Positions 49,281 to 59,929 are shown, counted from the first letter of the stretch. The stretch: 64,000 bases of DNA from Mycobacterium paragordonae (GCF_003614435.1 NZ_CP025546.1:4402001-4466000), one strand, 5' to 3'. Translations and numbers: made by a program. Notes: generated by a model not told the origin, from the letters alone.

Positions 49281-50522
49281 ATGGCGATCACGGACGTTGC
49301 GGCGTTCGCCCACCTGACCGATGCTGATATCGAAAACCTGGGCACCGAGCTCGACGCCATCCGGCGCGACATCGAGGAGTCCCTGGGCGCGCGCGACGCA
49401 CGCTACATCCGCCGCACCATCGCCGCTCAGCGTGCCCTGGAACTCACCGCACGGGTCATGCTCGCCGGCAGCGCAAAACGCCCGGCCAAATGGGCCGGAA
49501 CCGCGACCCTCGCGGCGGCCAAGATCATCGAGAACATGGAGATCGGCCACAACGTCATGCACGGCCAGTGGAACTGGATGAACGATCCCGAGATCCACTC
49601 CACCACGTGGGAGTGGGACATGAACGCGGCGTCCAAGCACTGGCGCAACGCCCACAACTTCCAGCACCACAAGTACACGAACATCCTCGACATGGATGAC
49701 GACGTGGGCTATTTCATCCTGCGAGTCACCCGCGACCAGCCGTGGCAGCCCTACAACATCGGAAACCTGCCGTACAACCTCGTTCTCGCGCTCGCGTTCG
49801 AGTGGGCGATCGGCTTACAGACCGTCGACCTGGAGAAGTACTTCGAAGACGGGCCCGACGGCGACACCGCCCGCGAGCGGACCCGCGAATTCATCACCAA
49901 GGCCGGCCGGCAGATCGTCAAGGATTACGTCGCCTTCCCCGCGCTCACCGCGCTGTCACCGGCCGCAAACTTCACATCAACCCTGAAAGCCAACGCGGTG
50001 GCCAACGTGATCCGCAGCATCTGGGCACACGCCGTCATCGTGTGTGGCCATTTCCCGGACGGCGCAGAGAAATTCACCACCACGGACATGGCCGGCGAAA
50101 CCCGGGGCGAATGGTATCTACGCCAGATGTTGGGCAGCGCCAACTTCGAAGCCGGGCCCGTGTTGCGATTCTTGAGCGGCAACCTGTGCCATCAGATCGA
50201 ACACCACCTCTTTCCCGACCTGCCCAGCAACCGGCTCCACGAGGCCTCCGTACGGGTGCGGGCGCTGTGCGAAAAGTACGACTTGCCTTACACCACAGCG
50301 TCTTTCGCTGCTCAATATGGCAAGACGTGGCGCACGATCGCGAAGTTGTCGCTGCCGAACAAGTTCCTGCGGGCCACCGCTGACGACGCGCCGGAAACCC
50401 GGAGCGAGCGAATGTTCGCTCACCTCAAGCCCATTGACGCTGACCTGATAACCGGCCGCCGCCGCGGGCTGAAGACCGCGATAACCCGGGTGCGCCGCAG
50501 GGCCACAGCCAAAACGCGCTGA
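49281..50522 (+). CDS. desA3: Acyl-CoA delta-9 desaturase (DesA3-like)
   Basis: A 413-aa protein with GGGGGAA upstream and an N-terminus MAITDV..FAHLTDADIEN that matches DesA3 (Rv3229c) as I know it. Histidine boxes of membrane di-iron desaturases are present: HNVMH (near residue 94), HNFQHH and HQIEHH. DesA3 introduces the double bond that converts stearoyl-CoA to oleoyl-CoA, drawing electrons from an oxidoreductase (Rv3230c in M. tuberculosis, next to desA3). That partner is absent here; the next gene is convergent. Membrane helices surround the His boxes. The gene lies after the tRNA and a candidate operator. Confidence 0.92.
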   Translation: MAITDVAAFAHLTDADIENLGTELDAIRRDIEESLGARDARYIRRTIAAQRALELTARVMLAGSAKRPAKWAGTATLAAAKIIENMEIGHNVMHGQWNWMNDPEIHSTTWEWDMNAASKHWRNAHNFQHHKYTNILDMDDDVGYFILRVTRDQPWQPYNIGNLPYNLVLALAFEWAIGLQTVDLEKYFEDGPDGDTARERTREFITKAGRQIVKDYVAFPALTALSPAANFTSTLKANAVANVIRSIWAHAVIVCGHFPDGAEKFTTTDMAGETRGEWYLRQMLGSANFEAGPVLRFLSGNLCHQIEHHLFPDLPSNRLHEASVRVRALCEKYDLPYTTASFAAQYGKTWRTIAKLSLPNKFLRATADDAPETRSERMFAHLKPIDADLITGRRRGLKTAITRVRRRATAKTR

Positions 50523-50523
50523 A

Positions 50524-51036
50524 TCAGCCCTCGAGCGGCCGCAGCCGAAAGACCCGGATCTCCCGCGGCGCGCAGCGGGCGCGATAGTTCTCGTACCCGA
50601 TGAAGAAGTCGACCGCCTTGGCCCACGCATCAGCGCGCGCCTCCCCGCTCAACAACTCGGCGCGATACTGCCGCGGCGGCCCCTTGTACTCGACGGTGCA
50701 CTCAGGGTGGGCCAACATATTGGCACTCCAGCCCGGGTGCGAAGGCCGCCCGTAATTGGAGCCGATCGCCAGCAACCCGTCCGAATCCTCAATCAGCGTC
50801 AAAGGATTCGTGCGCGGCCTACCGGACTTGGCGCCCGTCGTCGTCACCAGACCGGTCCGGTTCACCCCTGCGGTGCTCAACCGCCCGTTGGTCCGGGGAA
50901 TGAGCACCTTGTCGATCCGGGGAGCCAGGTGCATCCCGAGTTGCGAGCCGAGACGGCTCATCGCGACCCGCTCCCCCAGGGCTTCATGCAGCCGCAGCCG
51001 CCGGCCGCGGATCGGACTCTCACGCAGAAAAGGCAT
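50524..51036 (-). CDS. Deazaflavin (F420)-dependent nitroreductase-family protein
   Basis: A 170-aa protein from MPFLRESPIRG; the longer frame is Ala/Arg/Trp junk. It has the Ddn-family core TGLVTTTGAKSGRPRTNPLTLIEDSDGLLAIGSNYG, with the TxGxKSGxxR F420-phosphate-binding segment, and YEVEYKGPP-like VEYKGPPRQYRAELL. These small proteins use reduced F420 for quinone or xenobiotic reduction. It ends 2 bases from the desA3 stop (convergent). Confidence 0.85.
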   Translation of the reverse strand: MPFLRESPIRGRRLRLHEALGERVAMSRLGSQLGMHLAPRIDKVLIPRTNGRLSTAGVNRTGLVTTTGAKSGRPRTNPLTLIEDSDGLLAIGSNYGRPSHPGWSANMLAHPECTVEYKGPPRQYRAELLSGEARADAWAKAVDFFIGYENYRARCAPREIRVFRLRPLEG

Positions 51037-51064
51037 GCACAGACGGTACCCATCGACACGCGAC

Positions 51065-51829
51065 TCAATACACGTAGACCACGGCGCCGTTGCCGCCGTT
51101 GCACACCACCATCGAGCCGTTGGCCGCACAGGTCATGGTGTAGTGCTGGCCGGTCACCGGACTGTCGGCTTCGACCTGACGCGGTGTGACGCTGGCCGGT
51201 CCGCCGGCACCGTAGGCGACGCGGACCTGCTCGGCGAACGGACATGACGTGTCCGCGGAACCGACCGCGGAGTGCGCGAAGCCGCCGGCCGGCCCGGACG
51301 CCGGCGGACAGGCCTGGGCACCCGCCGGAAGAGCAACCGACGTGGTCGTCGTCGTGCTGCTCGTCGTCGTGGTGGCGCCGTCCGTCATCAGCGTCCACGG
51401 AGCGCAGCCCTGCGATCGGAACCCGGCGTCCGTCGGCGCGATCGTGACCGTCTGGGGCAGGATTCCCGCCCCGTTGGCGATGATGTCGGCGGTCTGACCA
51501 CCGAAGCCCCGCAACCGTTCCCAGTAGCAGGAGTCGCCGCCTTGCGACCGGTAGGTGCCCGGCACCAGATCGACGCCGGTCCGGAACGTCCCGTCACCCG
51601 GGATGGTGCGCGACACGGGAGCCGACGACGACGTAGTCGTCGGGGACGATGACGACGACTCCGTGGACGGGGGAAACGACACCGTGGTGCCGGGGTAGAT
51701 CGGTGGTAGCCGGGACGGATTGTCGTGACCGGTCGGTGTTTGCCGCGCCGGCTTATCGCCGGAGCCAGAACAGCCGGCCATCGCGAACACCGCGACCCAC
51801 ATGATGGCGAAAAGCGCTCTACCCGCCAT
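51065..51829 (-). CDS. Lipoprotein of unknown function
   Basis: A 254-aa protein. Signal peptide with lipobox AMAGC, so acylation at Cys20 is likely and the mature protein sits on the outer face of the membrane. A Ser/Thr/Pro-rich linker (residues 40-75) leads to a domain with GDGTFRTGVDLVPGTYRS, CYWERLRGFGG and SQGCAPWTL, a small beta domain with a probable disulfide seen in actinobacterial exported proteins. A second Thr-run linker (TTTTSSTTTTTS) precedes the last 80 residues, which contain four Cys. GAGGGG lies directly upstream. No function is known. It is divergent from the P-type ATPase. Confidence 0.8.
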   Translation of the reverse strand: MAGRALFAIMWVAVFAMAGCSGSGDKPARQTPTGHDNPSRLPPIYPGTTVSFPPSTESSSSSPTTTSSSAPVSRTIPGDGTFRTGVDLVPGTYRSQGGDSCYWERLRGFGGQTADIIANGAGILPQTVTIAPTDAGFRSQGCAPWTLMTDGATTTTSSTTTTTSVALPAGAQACPPASGPAGGFAHSAVGSADTSCPFAEQVRVAYGAGGPASVTPRQVEADSPVTGQHYTMTCAANGSMVVCNGGNGAVVYVY

Positions 51830-51917
51830 GACCCCTCGATGCTGCCGCTGCTGTGATCTTGTTTGGCGCTTAGGCTACCGCGAACGGGACCGCGGGCATC
51901 TGAACCGGAGTGAGAAT

Positions 51918-54491
51918 ATGGCCGATGTGACGGCAGCGGGCCTGACCACCGTGGAAGCCACCGCGCGGCGTGCGCGGGACGGCGCCAACACGTTGCCCGC
52001 GGCCAAGCGGCCCTCGGTCTTCCGCCGCCTGCTCGGCGAGCTGACGCACTTCTTCGCCGTGCTGCTGTGGGCGGCCGCCGCCCTGGCCTTCTTCGCAAAG
52101 CTCCCGCAACTCAGCGTCGCAATCATCGCTGTGATCGTGCTCAACGGCGTCTTTGCCCTGATTCAGCAGGCCCGGGCAGACCGCGCGGCCGACCGACTGC
52201 AGGAGATGCTGCCCACCCGCGTAACAGTCTTCCGCGACGGCCGGCGGCGGCTCATCGAGGCCGAGGACGTGGTGGTCGATGACGTGCTGCTGCTGGAAAG
52301 CGGCGACCGGGTCCCGGCGGACGCCGTGGTGCTGGCCGAGAATCGGTTGCTGGTCGATTCGTCGATGCTCACCGGCGAGAGCCAGGCCAATTCCGTCGCC
52401 GAGGGCGAAGCGCTCTTTGCGGGCACCTTCGTCGTCGAAGGCGATTCCCGCGCCCTGGTCACCGCAATCGGCGAGCACACCCGGCTGGCCGGGATCGCCC
52501 GACTCTCGACGTCCACCGCCAAGCCCGACACCCCGCTGACCCGCGGCCTCAACGGCGTCGTCCGGCTCACCGCCGCGATCTCCGTCAGCGTGGGCGTGCT
52601 GTTTCTGCTCGTCTCGCTGCTGATCGGCAACCCGGTGCAGCAGGCCTTCGTGTTCGCGATCGGTGTCACCGTGGCACTGGTACCCGAGGCACTGCTGCCG
52701 ACGGTGACGCTGTCCCTCGCCTGGGGCTCGGAACTGATGGCCAAGCGGCAGATCCTGGTGCGCAACCTCGAGGCGGTCGAGACGCTGGGCTCGACGACCT
52801 TCATCTGCACCGACAAGACCGGCACCCTCACCCGGAACCAGATGACCGTCGTCGAAACATGGACGCCCGCCGGCACAGTCAGCGTCGACGGAGCCGGTTA
52901 CGGGCCCACCGCCACCCTGACGCCATCGGCACCCGAAGCCCAAAATGCCGCGCGCACACTGGCACTGGCTGCCGAACGCTGCTCCACCGGGTACGCCGAA
53001 GAAGTAAACGGACAGTGGCGGGCGCACGGAGATCCCATGGAGGCGGCGCTGGACGCCCTCGCCCGCCGCCTGGGTGTCGACACCGCCGAGGACCGCCGCA
53101 CCGGACCGGCCGAGCTGCGGTTCCCCTTCGACCCCCGACTGCGCCGCATGGCGGTCGTGCTGGCCGACGAGATCGTGGTCAAGGGCGCGCCGGACGCCGT
53201 CCTTCCGCTCTGCGGTGACGACCCGACGCCCCACCAGGCGATGGACGCACTCACCGCGCGCGGGCTGCGGGTGCTCGCCGTCGCCGCCGCCCCGAGGAAC
53301 GGCCGAACCCCGCGCGATCAGACCGACTGCGAGCAGGGGCTGCGCCTGCTCGGCCTGGTGGCACTGCAGGATCCGCCGCGCGACGACGTGTCGGAGTCAC
53401 TGCGGGCGTGCCGCACGGCCGGGGTGAAGGTGGCGATGGTGACGGGCGACCATCCGGCCACCGCGACGGCCATCGCCGACGAGGTGGGGTTGCGATTCCC
53501 CGACTCACCGGTGCTGTCGGGGACTGACCTGCCCGACGACGAGCGTCAGCTCGCGGCTCTGCTGGACCACGACGGTGTCGTCATCGCCCGGGTATCGCCG
53601 GAGGGCAAACTTCGGATCGCCCGGGCACTGCGCTCCCGCGGCCACGTGGTGGCGATGACGGGTGACGGCGTCAACGACGCTCCGGCCCTGCACGAGTCCG
53701 ATATCGGTGTGGCCATGGGACTTTCGGGCACCGACGTCGCCCGCGCGGCCGCCGACCTGGTGCTGCTCGACGACTCCTTCGCCGGCATCGTCGCCGGCAT
53801 CGAGCAGGGACGCGCGACCTTCGTCAACATCCGACGCTTCCTCACCTACCACCTGACCGACAACGTCGCCGAACTGGCGCCGTTTCTCGTCTGGGCGCTC
53901 TCCGGCGGATACTTCCCGCTGGCGCTCGGCGTCCTGCAGATCATCGCGCTCGACCTCGGCACCGACACCCTGTCGGCGGTCGCGCTGGGCGCCGAACCAC
54001 CCGCCAAGCACCTGCTGGAGGGACCGCCCGTGCATGGCCGGCTGATGAACCGGACGGTGCTGCGCCGGGCCTTCGGTCTGCTGGGTCCGCTGGAAGCGGT
54101 TCTCTCGCTCGCCGCCTTCGTCGTGTCCCTACTGGCCTTAGGCTGGCGGCCCGGCAACCCGTTCCCCACCGGGCATGCGCTGGCCGCGGCGTCCGGTGCG
54201 GCCTTCATCACCGTCGTCCTGGCCCAGACGGCCAACGTGTTCGCCTGCCGATCGTCCTCCCGGTGGCCGGGAGCGCTGGGCTGGTTCACCAACCGGTTGC
54301 TGGTCCCCGCGGCCCTGACCGGGCTGGTGATCTCGCTGCTCGAACTGTGGGTGCCACCGATAGCGCGGCTGCTGGGCCAGTGGAATCCACCGCTGTGGGG
54401 ATGGATCGTGGCACTCGCATCGATGCCGATCCTGCTCGCGGTCGACGCGCTGGATAAGCGGCTACGCGCGCGTCAGCTGAAAACCGTCTGA
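51918..54491 (+). CDS. P-type cation-transporting ATPase (CtpF-like, P2 group)
   Basis: An 857-aa protein from MADVTAAGL (GGAG 7 bases upstream; the frame upstream is not family-like). Ordered motifs: an N-terminal cation-ATPase domain, two TM helices (residues 40-75), [10 protein letters not shown]3-4 with [12 protein letters not shown], the phosphorylation site DKTGTLT (Asp near residue 303), [23 protein letters not shown], and six C-terminal helices. The P2 subgroup pumps Ca2+, Na+/K+ or Mg2+; CtpF of M. tuberculosis is the nearest I know. The TM4 motif is PEAL rather than the usual PEGL. No metal-binding CxxC is present at the N-terminus, so a heavy-metal role is unlikely. Confidence 0.9.
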   Translation: MADVTAAGLTTVEATARRARDGANTLPAAKRPSVFRRLLGELTHFFAVLLWAAAALAFFAKLPQLSVAIIAVIVLNGVFALIQQARADRAADRLQEMLPTRVTVFRDGRRRLIEAEDVVVDDVLLLESGDRVPADAVVLAENRLLVDSSMLTGESQANSVAEGEALFAGTFVVEGDSRALVTAIGEHTRLAGIARLSTSTAKPDTPLTRGLNGVVRLTAAISVSVGVLFLLVSLLIGNPVQQAFVFAIGVTVALVPEALLPTVTLSLAWGSELMAKRQILVRNLEAVETLGSTTFICTDKTGTLTRNQMTVVETWTPAGTVSVDGAGYGPTATLTPSAPEAQNAARTLALAAERCSTGYAEEVNGQWRAHGDPMEAALDALARRLGVDTAEDRRTGPAELRFPFDPRLRRMAVVLADEIVVKGAPDAVLPLCGDDPTPHQAMDALTARGLRVLAVAAAPRNGRTPRDQTDCEQGLRLLGLVALQDPPRDDVSESLRACRTAGVKVAMVTGDHPATATAIADEVGLRFPDSPVLSGTDLPDDERQLAALLDHDGVVIARVSPEGKLRIARALRSRGHVVAMTGDGVNDAPALHESDIGVAMGLSGTDVARAAADLVLLDDSFAGIVAGIEQGRATFVNIRRFLTYHLTDNVAELAPFLVWALSGGYFPLALGVLQIIALDLGTDTLSAVALGAEPPAKHLLEGPPVHGRLMNRTVLRRAFGLLGPLEAVLSLAAFVVSLLALGWRPGNPFPTGHALAAASGAAFITVVLAQTANVFACRSSSRWPGALGWFTNRLLVPAALTGLVISLLELWVPPIARLLGQWNPPLWGWIVALASMPILLAVDALDKRLRARQLKTV

Positions 54492-55312
54492 CCGTCGACG
54501 TCGATCAGATACCGCTCGGTCCCGGACTCCACCCGCGGCGCATCGGCACCCAGCGACACCGCGATCTTGTTGCTGGCATTGCGCATGATGTCGAACGTCA
54601 GCTCCACGGCCTCATCCGGCGAAAACCGGGAGCGCACCTCGGCGGCATCGTCGACGGCGAGGTGCGCAGGCGTCCAAATTAACGCATCCGCATACCGCAG
54701 CGCTGCTTTTGCGCGTTCATCCAGCACGACCGAGTTCTCGAACTGCGCAATTTCGTCGTACAGCGACTCGGTACCACCCGCGTCGAGGGCGTGTCCCTCG
54801 CGCAGCGACTTGCACAGCCGGCAGTTGTGGGCGGTCGCCCCGCGCAGTCGCACCAGCTCGGAGGTGACCGGGTCCACGGCACGCTCCCGGGCCACCCTCG
54901 GCAGGAATCGACTGAACAACTCGTCCGAGGGATCGCGCGCGTCGTCCCACTCGATCGGCCCGTCCACCCAGCCCAGGTATTCCGCGCCGACGCCCAGCGC
55001 CTCGAATCCGGCCCGCACCCGGGGTACGAAGTCGGCGATGAACATCGCGACGACGACGCGAAAAGTGCTGTCTCCCAAGTACTTGAACAAACGCGACCGT
55101 TGTTCGACGGTGATCGCCGAGACATCGGCGCTGAACTGCTCGGCGAACTCGGCGACGACGGTCTCGGCCTCGGACTCGGGCGCGTCGACCGCAACGGGGT
55201 TGGGCAACGACGGCAGCGAGATGGTCTGAGCACACACCTGGCGCACCAGACCCGTCAGACGCCCGTCGGTGAACGCGACCAACTTGGTCAGCTGGTCAGC
55301 AGGAAGCGACAT
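54473..55312 (-). CDS. Carboxymuconolactone-decarboxylase / AhpD-like protein
   Basis: A 279-aa protein. The central region carries [29 protein letters not shown], i.e. the AhpD/CMD signature with CxxC and a following His, which can act as a peroxide-related thiol redox centre. The C-terminal [18 protein letters not shown] is also typical. The length is about twice that of a single CMD domain, so residues 1-120 are an extra helical part. It overlaps the ATPase 3' end by 19 bases (tail to tail) and lies just after tldE on the same strand, so it could be in the same operon. Confidence 0.78.
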   Translation of the reverse strand: MSLPADQLTKLVAFTDGRLTGLVRQVCAQTISLPSLPNPVAVDAPESEAETVVAEFAEQFSADVSAITVEQRSRLFKYLGDSTFRVVVAMFIADFVPRVRAGFEALGVGAEYLGWVDGPIEWDDARDPSDELFSRFLPRVARERAVDPVTSELVRLRGATAHNCRLCKSLREGHALDAGGTESLYDEIAQFENSVVLDERAKAALRYADALIWTPAHLAVDDAAEVRSRFSPDEAVELTFDIMRNASNKIAVSLGADAPRVESGTERYLIDVDGQTVFS

Positions 55313-55322
55313 CTTTCGTACG

Positions 55323-56696
55323 CTACTGCGCCTGGCTCACGGAGGACATATGGAAGTCGGGTATCCGCAGCGACGGCATCGCCACCCGCGTCGCCCAGTC
55401 ACCCCATTCGCGCGGCAGCGTCTTCTCGCTGACACCGGCCTCGGTCGCCCGCCTGAGCAGGTCCAACGGGCTCTCGTTGAACCGGAAGTTGTTGACCGCG
55501 CCGGTCACCTCGCCGTCCTCGATCAGGTACACGCCGTCTCGGGTCAGGCCCGTCAACAGCAGGGTGGTCGGCTCAACCTCCCGGATGTACCACAGGGTGG
55601 TCAGCAGCAGTCCCCGCTCGGTGGCGGCGATCATGTCGGCGAGCTCGACCGTGCCGCCGGTCATGATGATGTTGTCGCAGGCGACCCCCACCGGGGCATC
55701 GAACCGCGCCGCCGTGGCCCGCGGATATGCCAGCGCGTTGATCACGCCCTCGCGGACCCAGTCGACCTGGTTGATCTCCATGCCGTTGTCGAACACCGAC
55801 ATGGTCTCCGAGGAGTTGCTCACCGCGACGAATGGCGTGCACGCCAGGCCCGGCGCCATCGGGTCGGAGAACAGGGTGAGCGGCAGATCCGTGAGCCGCT
55901 CCCCCACCCGGGTCCCGCCGCCGGGCGCCGAGAGCGCGGTGCGGCCTTCCTCGGCGCCGCGGCCGGACATCTTCCAGGCCAGGTAGATCATCATGTCGGC
56001 GACGGTCGAGGGAGGCATGATCGTCTCGTAGCGGCCGGCCGGCAGTTCCACCGACCGCGACGCCCACCCGAGCCGGGTCGAAAGATCCGAAAACAGTGAA
56101 TCAATCGGCACGTCAATGAAATCCGAGGTGCCGATGCCGGCCCAGGCGCTGGCGTCGCCGCGCTTGGCATTGATCTCGATCGCCCCGGTCGGCTGGGTGT
56201 AGCGCCGGCGCAGCCCGGTCGACGACGCCAGGAACGTCGTCGAAACGCTGTGGTGCGCATAGCCGTACAACCGGTCACTGCCGCGGAAACCTCGGCACAG
56301 CGCACCGGTGATGCCGCTGAACACCCCGGCGCCGGTGCCGGGCACCGGCGCATCCCAGTCGGCGGGCTCACCGGAGTCGCCGATCAGCGGCGCCGCGTCC
56401 CCGGCTTCCGGTGCGGAGCGCGCCGCATCCTGGGACGACGCCACCAGCCCGGGCAACACCGTCGGGTCCGCCTCTCCGGTGACCACCGCGCCGACATAGG
56501 CGCTATCGCCTTGCCGGACAATGGAAATCACCGTGACGCTACGGGTGACCGCGACGCCGTTGGTGGTCATCGTGCTGTTCGCCCAGCGCAACGATGCCTG
56601 GACCTTGTCGGTGACCAGCACCATGGTCTCGTCGGCGCGCCCGATCTTGGCGGCCTCGTCCAGGACAATGTTGATGACGTGCTGAGGTGTGATCAT
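55323..56696 (-). CDS. tldE: TldE/PmbA-family metalloprotease partner subunit
   Basis: A 457-aa protein from [11 protein letters not shown]; its ATG overlaps the tldD stop by four bases (ATGA). It resembles M. tuberculosis Rv2314c in size and context. It is a PmbA/TldE fold ([58 protein letters not shown]), and it lacks the HExxxH metal site of TldD, as expected for the non-catalytic half of the TldD-TldE heterodimer that trims peptides. The N-terminal extension of the open frame to 56825 is antisense-like and rejected. Confidence 0.88.
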   Translation of the reverse strand: MITPQHVINIVLDEAAKIGRADETMVLVTDKVQASLRWANSTMTTNGVAVTRSVTVISIVRQGDSAYVGAVVTGEADPTVLPGLVASSQDAARSAPEAGDAAPLIGDSGEPADWDAPVPGTGAGVFSGITGALCRGFRGSDRLYGYAHHSVSTTFLASSTGLRRRYTQPTGAIEINAKRGDASAWAGIGTSDFIDVPIDSLFSDLSTRLGWASRSVELPAGRYETIMPPSTVADMMIYLAWKMSGRGAEEGRTALSAPGGGTRVGERLTDLPLTLFSDPMAPGLACTPFVAVSNSSETMSVFDNGMEINQVDWVREGVINALAYPRATAARFDAPVGVACDNIIMTGGTVELADMIAATERGLLLTTLWYIREVEPTTLLLTGLTRDGVYLIEDGEVTGAVNNFRFNESPLDLLRRATEAGVSEKTLPREWGDWATRVAMPSLRIPDFHMSSVSQAQ

Positions 56697-58210
56697 CGGC
56701 CGCCCTCGGTCCGGGTGTTGAGCACGTTGATGCCGCGGAACAGCGCCGACGGGCAGCCGTGGCTGACGGGAGCGATCTGACCGGGTTGGGCCTTGCCGCA
56801 ATTGAGTGCGCCGCCCAGTCGCCATGTCGACTGGCCACCGACGGCCTCCATCGCATTCCAGAAGTCGGTGGTGGTCGCCTGGTAGGCCACGTCGCGCAAC
56901 TGCCCGTAGAGGCGGCCGTCGCGGATGCGGTAGAAACGCTGCCCGGTGAACTGAAAGTTGTAGCGCTGCATGTCAATCGACCACGACTTGTCGCCGACGA
57001 TGTAGATGCCATCGTCGATCCGGCTGATCAGATCCTCGGTGCTCAGATCCTCCGGTCCCGGCTGCAGCGACACGTTGGCCATCCGCTGGATCGGCACGTG
57101 GTGGGCCGAGTCGGCATAGGAGCACCCGTTGGAGCGCGGTTCCCCCAGTCGCGGCGCGAACACCCGGTCGAGTTGATAGCCGACGAACACCCCGTCGCGC
57201 ACCAGGTCCCAGCTTTGCGCGGCGACCCCTTCATCGTCGTAACCCACTGTGGCCAAGCCGTATTCGACGGTGCGGTCGGCGGTCACATTCATAACCGGCG
57301 AGCCGTACTGCATGCTGCCCAGTTTGTCGGGGGTGGCGAACGACGTCCCCGCGTAGGCGGCCTCATAACCGATCGCGCGATCGTATTCGGTTGCGTGGCC
57401 GATGGATTCGTGGATGGTCAGCCACAGATTGGAAGGGTCGATCACCAGGTCCGTGGGGCCCGGCACCACCGACGGCGCGTGCACCTTCTCGTAGAGCAGG
57501 TCCGGCAGCTCCGCAAGCTCAGCCGACCAATTCCAGATGTCGTCGCCGGCCACGAGCTCCCAGCCCCGTGCGGCCGGTGGCGCCAGCGTCCGCATCGACT
57601 CGAAGTTGCCCGCCTTGGCGTTGACGGTCACCGCGTCGAGTTGAGGCTGCAGCCGCACCCGCTGCTGGGTGATCGAGGATCCGAAGGTGTCGGCGTAGAA
57701 GATCTGTTCCTTGGCGGCGTTCAGGGTGGCCGACACGTGGTCGACACCGTCGGCGTCCAGCAGCCGCCGGGAGTAGTCCTCCAGCACGCTGATCTTCTCC
57801 GACGCCGGAACCCCGAACGGGTCGATCTCGTAGTCCGAAGCCCACATCGCGTCGGCGTACACCGGCTCGGGTGCGAGCCTGACCTGTTCGGTGTTCAGCG
57901 CCGCCAGGAGGGTGGCCACCTGCACGGCGTGCCGCGCAGTTCGAACCGCCGCCTCCGGCGACAACTCGGCATGGGAGGCAAAGCCCCACGTGCCCGCCAC
58001 GATCACCCGCACCGCCAGCCCGATGTCGCGGGACAGCACGGCCGTCTCGAGCTCGCCGTCGCGCAGCAGGATGATCTCGGTGCTGATGCGGTGAATCCGC
58101 AGGTCTGCATAACTGGCTCCGGCCGCCCTCGCCGCGGACAACGCGGCGTCGGCCAACTGGCGGCGCGGCAGGTCAAGGAAGTCGGCGTCGATTCCCCGGT
58201 TCGCTGTCAC
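56693..58210 (-). CDS. tldD: TldD-family zinc metalloprotease
   Basis: A 505-aa protein from GTG at 58210 (V/M-TANRGIDADFLDLPRRQLADAAL); the open frame runs 72 codons further up but overlaps uspA and is not family-like. The catalytic zinc motif HESIGHATE (HExxxH) is near residue 265. The rest (GTSFATPDKLGSMQYGSPVMNVTADRT, SWSIDMQRYNFQFTGQ) is typical. With TldE it forms a peptidase working inside a barrel, best known for maturing small modified peptides. The start has only a weak ribosome-binding site, 33 bases from the divergent uspA start, so both promoters are packed together. Confidence 0.9.
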   Translation of the reverse strand: MTANRGIDADFLDLPRRQLADAALSAARAAGASYADLRIHRISTEIILLRDGELETAVLSRDIGLAVRVIVAGTWGFASHAELSPEAAVRTARHAVQVATLLAALNTEQVRLAPEPVYADAMWASDYEIDPFGVPASEKISVLEDYSRRLLDADGVDHVSATLNAAKEQIFYADTFGSSITQQRVRLQPQLDAVTVNAKAGNFESMRTLAPPAARGWELVAGDDIWNWSAELAELPDLLYEKVHAPSVVPGPTDLVIDPSNLWLTIHESIGHATEYDRAIGYEAAYAGTSFATPDKLGSMQYGSPVMNVTADRTVEYGLATVGYDDEGVAAQSWDLVRDGVFVGYQLDRVFAPRLGEPRSNGCSYADSAHHVPIQRMANVSLQPGPEDLSTEDLISRIDDGIYIVGDKSWSIDMQRYNFQFTGQRFYRIRDGRLYGQLRDVAYQATTTDFWNAMEAVGGQSTWRLGGALNCGKAQPGQIAPVSHGCPSALFRGINVLNTRTEGGR

Positions 58211-58243
58211 GGGTACACCGTATCGACCGGCTTTAATACATTC

Positions 58244-59116
58244 ATGCCCGACGCGCCACGCCGTTCCACCGCGCTGGCCTATGCGCTGCTGGCGCCCAGC
58301 CTGTTCGGCGTCGTCGCGTTCCTGTTGCTGCCGATTCTGGTGGTGGTCTGGCTCAGCTTGTACCGCTGGGACCTGCTGGGACCGTTGCATTACGTGGGGT
58401 TCGCGAACTGGCGCTCGGTGCTGCACGACGGCGACTTCGCTGACTCGCTGGTGGTCACCGCGATCTTCGTCGCGCTGGTGGTGCCGGCGCAGACGGCGCT
58501 GGGGCTGCTGGCCGCCCTGCTGCTGGCCCCCCGGCTTCCCGGCAGCGGGTTGTTCCGGACGCTGTACGTGCTGCCGTGGATCTGTGCGCCGCTGGCGATC
58601 GCGGTGCTGTGGCGCTGGATTCTGGCCCCCACCGACGGCGCGGTCAGCACCCTGCTGGGCCGCCGCATCGAATGGCTGACCAACCCCGACCTGGCGCTAC
58701 CGATGGTTTCGGCGGTGGTCATCTGGACCAACGTCGGCTACGTGTCGCTGTCGTTTCTGGCGGGTCTGCTGGCCATCCCTGAGGACGTCCACAACGCGGC
58801 GCGCACCGACGGGGCCGGTGTGTGGCAGCGGTTCTGGCGCATCACCCTGCCGATGCTGCGGCCCACCACGTTCTTTGTCCTGGTCACCGGGATCGTCAGC
58901 ACCGCACAGGTTTTCGATACCGTCTATGCCCTGACCGGCGGTGGGCCGGAGGGCAGCACCGACCTGGTGGCCCACCAGATCTACGCCGAGGCGTTCGGTG
59001 CGGCATCGATTGGCCGCGCCGCGGTGATGGCCGTTATGCTGTTCGTGATCCTGGTCGGCGTCACGTTCGTTCAGCACCTCTACTTCCGCAAGCGGATCAG
59101 CTATGACCTGGTCTAG
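58244..59116 (+). CDS. uspA: Sugar ABC transporter permease UspA
   Basis: A 290-aa protein. Six membrane helices and the EAA loop (AARTDGAGVWQRFWRITLPMLRP near residue 186) mark a MalF-type permease. With UspB and UspC it forms an importer for amino sugars or sugar phosphates in M. tuberculosis (Rv2316-Rv2318). It overlaps uspB by 14 bases. No ATP-binding subunit is encoded here; mycobacterial carbohydrate importers often borrow a shared ATPase. The start ATG is 33 bases from tldD, with a TA-rich stretch (TTTAATACA) just before it, suggesting a short leader. Confidence 0.93.
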   Translation: MPDAPRRSTALAYALLAPSLFGVVAFLLLPILVVVWLSLYRWDLLGPLHYVGFANWRSVLHDGDFADSLVVTAIFVALVVPAQTALGLLAALLLAPRLPGSGLFRTLYVLPWICAPLAIAVLWRWILAPTDGAVSTLLGRRIEWLTNPDLALPMVSAVVIWTNVGYVSLSFLAGLLAIPEDVHNAARTDGAGVWQRFWRITLPMLRPTTFFVLVTGIVSTAQVFDTVYALTGGGPEGSTDLVAHQIYAEAFGAASIGRAAVMAVMLFVILVGVTFVQHLYFRKRISYDLV

Positions 59117-59924
59117 GGTGCCGTTGAGCCTGATCTACGCGGGGCTGATCGCCGGTGCACTGATCACGCTGGCGCCGTTCGCGCTTGGGTTACTCACCTC
59201 GTTCACCTCCGAGCACCAGTTCGCCACGGGTTCGCCGCTGCAGTGGCCGCATCCGCCGACCCTGAGCAACTACACCGACCTGGCCGGCGCCGGGTTCGGC
59301 CGGGCGGCGGCGGTGACCGCGCTGATGACCGCGGTGATCCTGTTGGGGCAGATGACATTCTCGGTGCTGGCCGGCTACGCGTTCGCCCGACTGCACTTTC
59401 CCGGGCGTGACGCCCTGTTCTGGGTCTATGTCGCGACGTTGATGGTGCCCGGCACGGTGACCGTGGTGCCGCTGTATCTGATGATGGCCCAAATGGGTCT
59501 GCGGAACACGTTCTGGGCGTTGGTAATTCCGTTCATGTTCGGCTCACCGTATGCAATCTTCCTGCTACGCGAGCACTTTCGGCTCATCCCCGATGACCTG
59601 ATCAACGCCGCGCACCTCGACGGCGCCAACACACTCGACGTGCTGGTGCATGTGATCCTGCCGTCGAGCAAGCCGGTGCTGGCCGCGTTGACGATGATCA
59701 CGGTGGTGTCGCAGTGGAACAACTTCATGTGGCCGTTGGTGATCACCAGCGGCCGCAAGTGGCGGGTGCTGACGGTGGCCACCGCGGACCTGCAGTCCCG
59801 GTACAACTCGCAGTGGACGCTGGTGATGGCGGCGACGACGGTCGCGATCGTGCCCCTGATCGTGCTGTTCCTGACGTTCCAGCGGCATATCGTGTCCTCG
59901 ATCCTCGTCTCGGGGCTCAAATGA
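59103..59924 (+). CDS. uspB: Sugar ABC transporter permease UspB
   Basis: A 273-aa protein. MalG-type permease with six helices and the EAA motif (NAAHLDGANTLDVLVHVILPSSKP). The start lies inside the uspA 3' end. It pairs with UspA in the membrane. The end of the gene is the left arm of a GGGGCTCA/TGAGCCCC dyad that includes the stop codon. Confidence 0.93.
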   Translation: MTWSRVPLSLIYAGLIAGALITLAPFALGLLTSFTSEHQFATGSPLQWPHPPTLSNYTDLAGAGFGRAAAVTALMTAVILLGQMTFSVLAGYAFARLHFPGRDALFWVYVATLMVPGTVTVVPLYLMMAQMGLRNTFWALVIPFMFGSPYAIFLLREHFRLIPDDLINAAHLDGANTLDVLVHVILPSSKPVLAALTMITVVSQWNNFMWPLVITSGRKWRVLTVATADLQSRYNSQWTLVMAATTVAIVPLIVLFLTFQRHIVSSILVSGLK

Positions 59925-59929
59925 GCCCC
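59912..59929 (+). terminator. Short perfect dyad at the uspB stop
   Basis: GGGGCTCA and TGAGCCCC are separated by two bases and followed by C/T-rich sequence (CCTTT). It could form a hairpin that pauses transcription or stabilises the uspAB message, but the U-run is poor, so a true terminator is doubtful. Confidence 0.3.

Noticed and set aside
56759..58243. N-terminal extension of the uspA frame over 1.4 kb
   Set aside because: It runs antisense through tldD; UspA homology begins exactly at the ATG at 58244.
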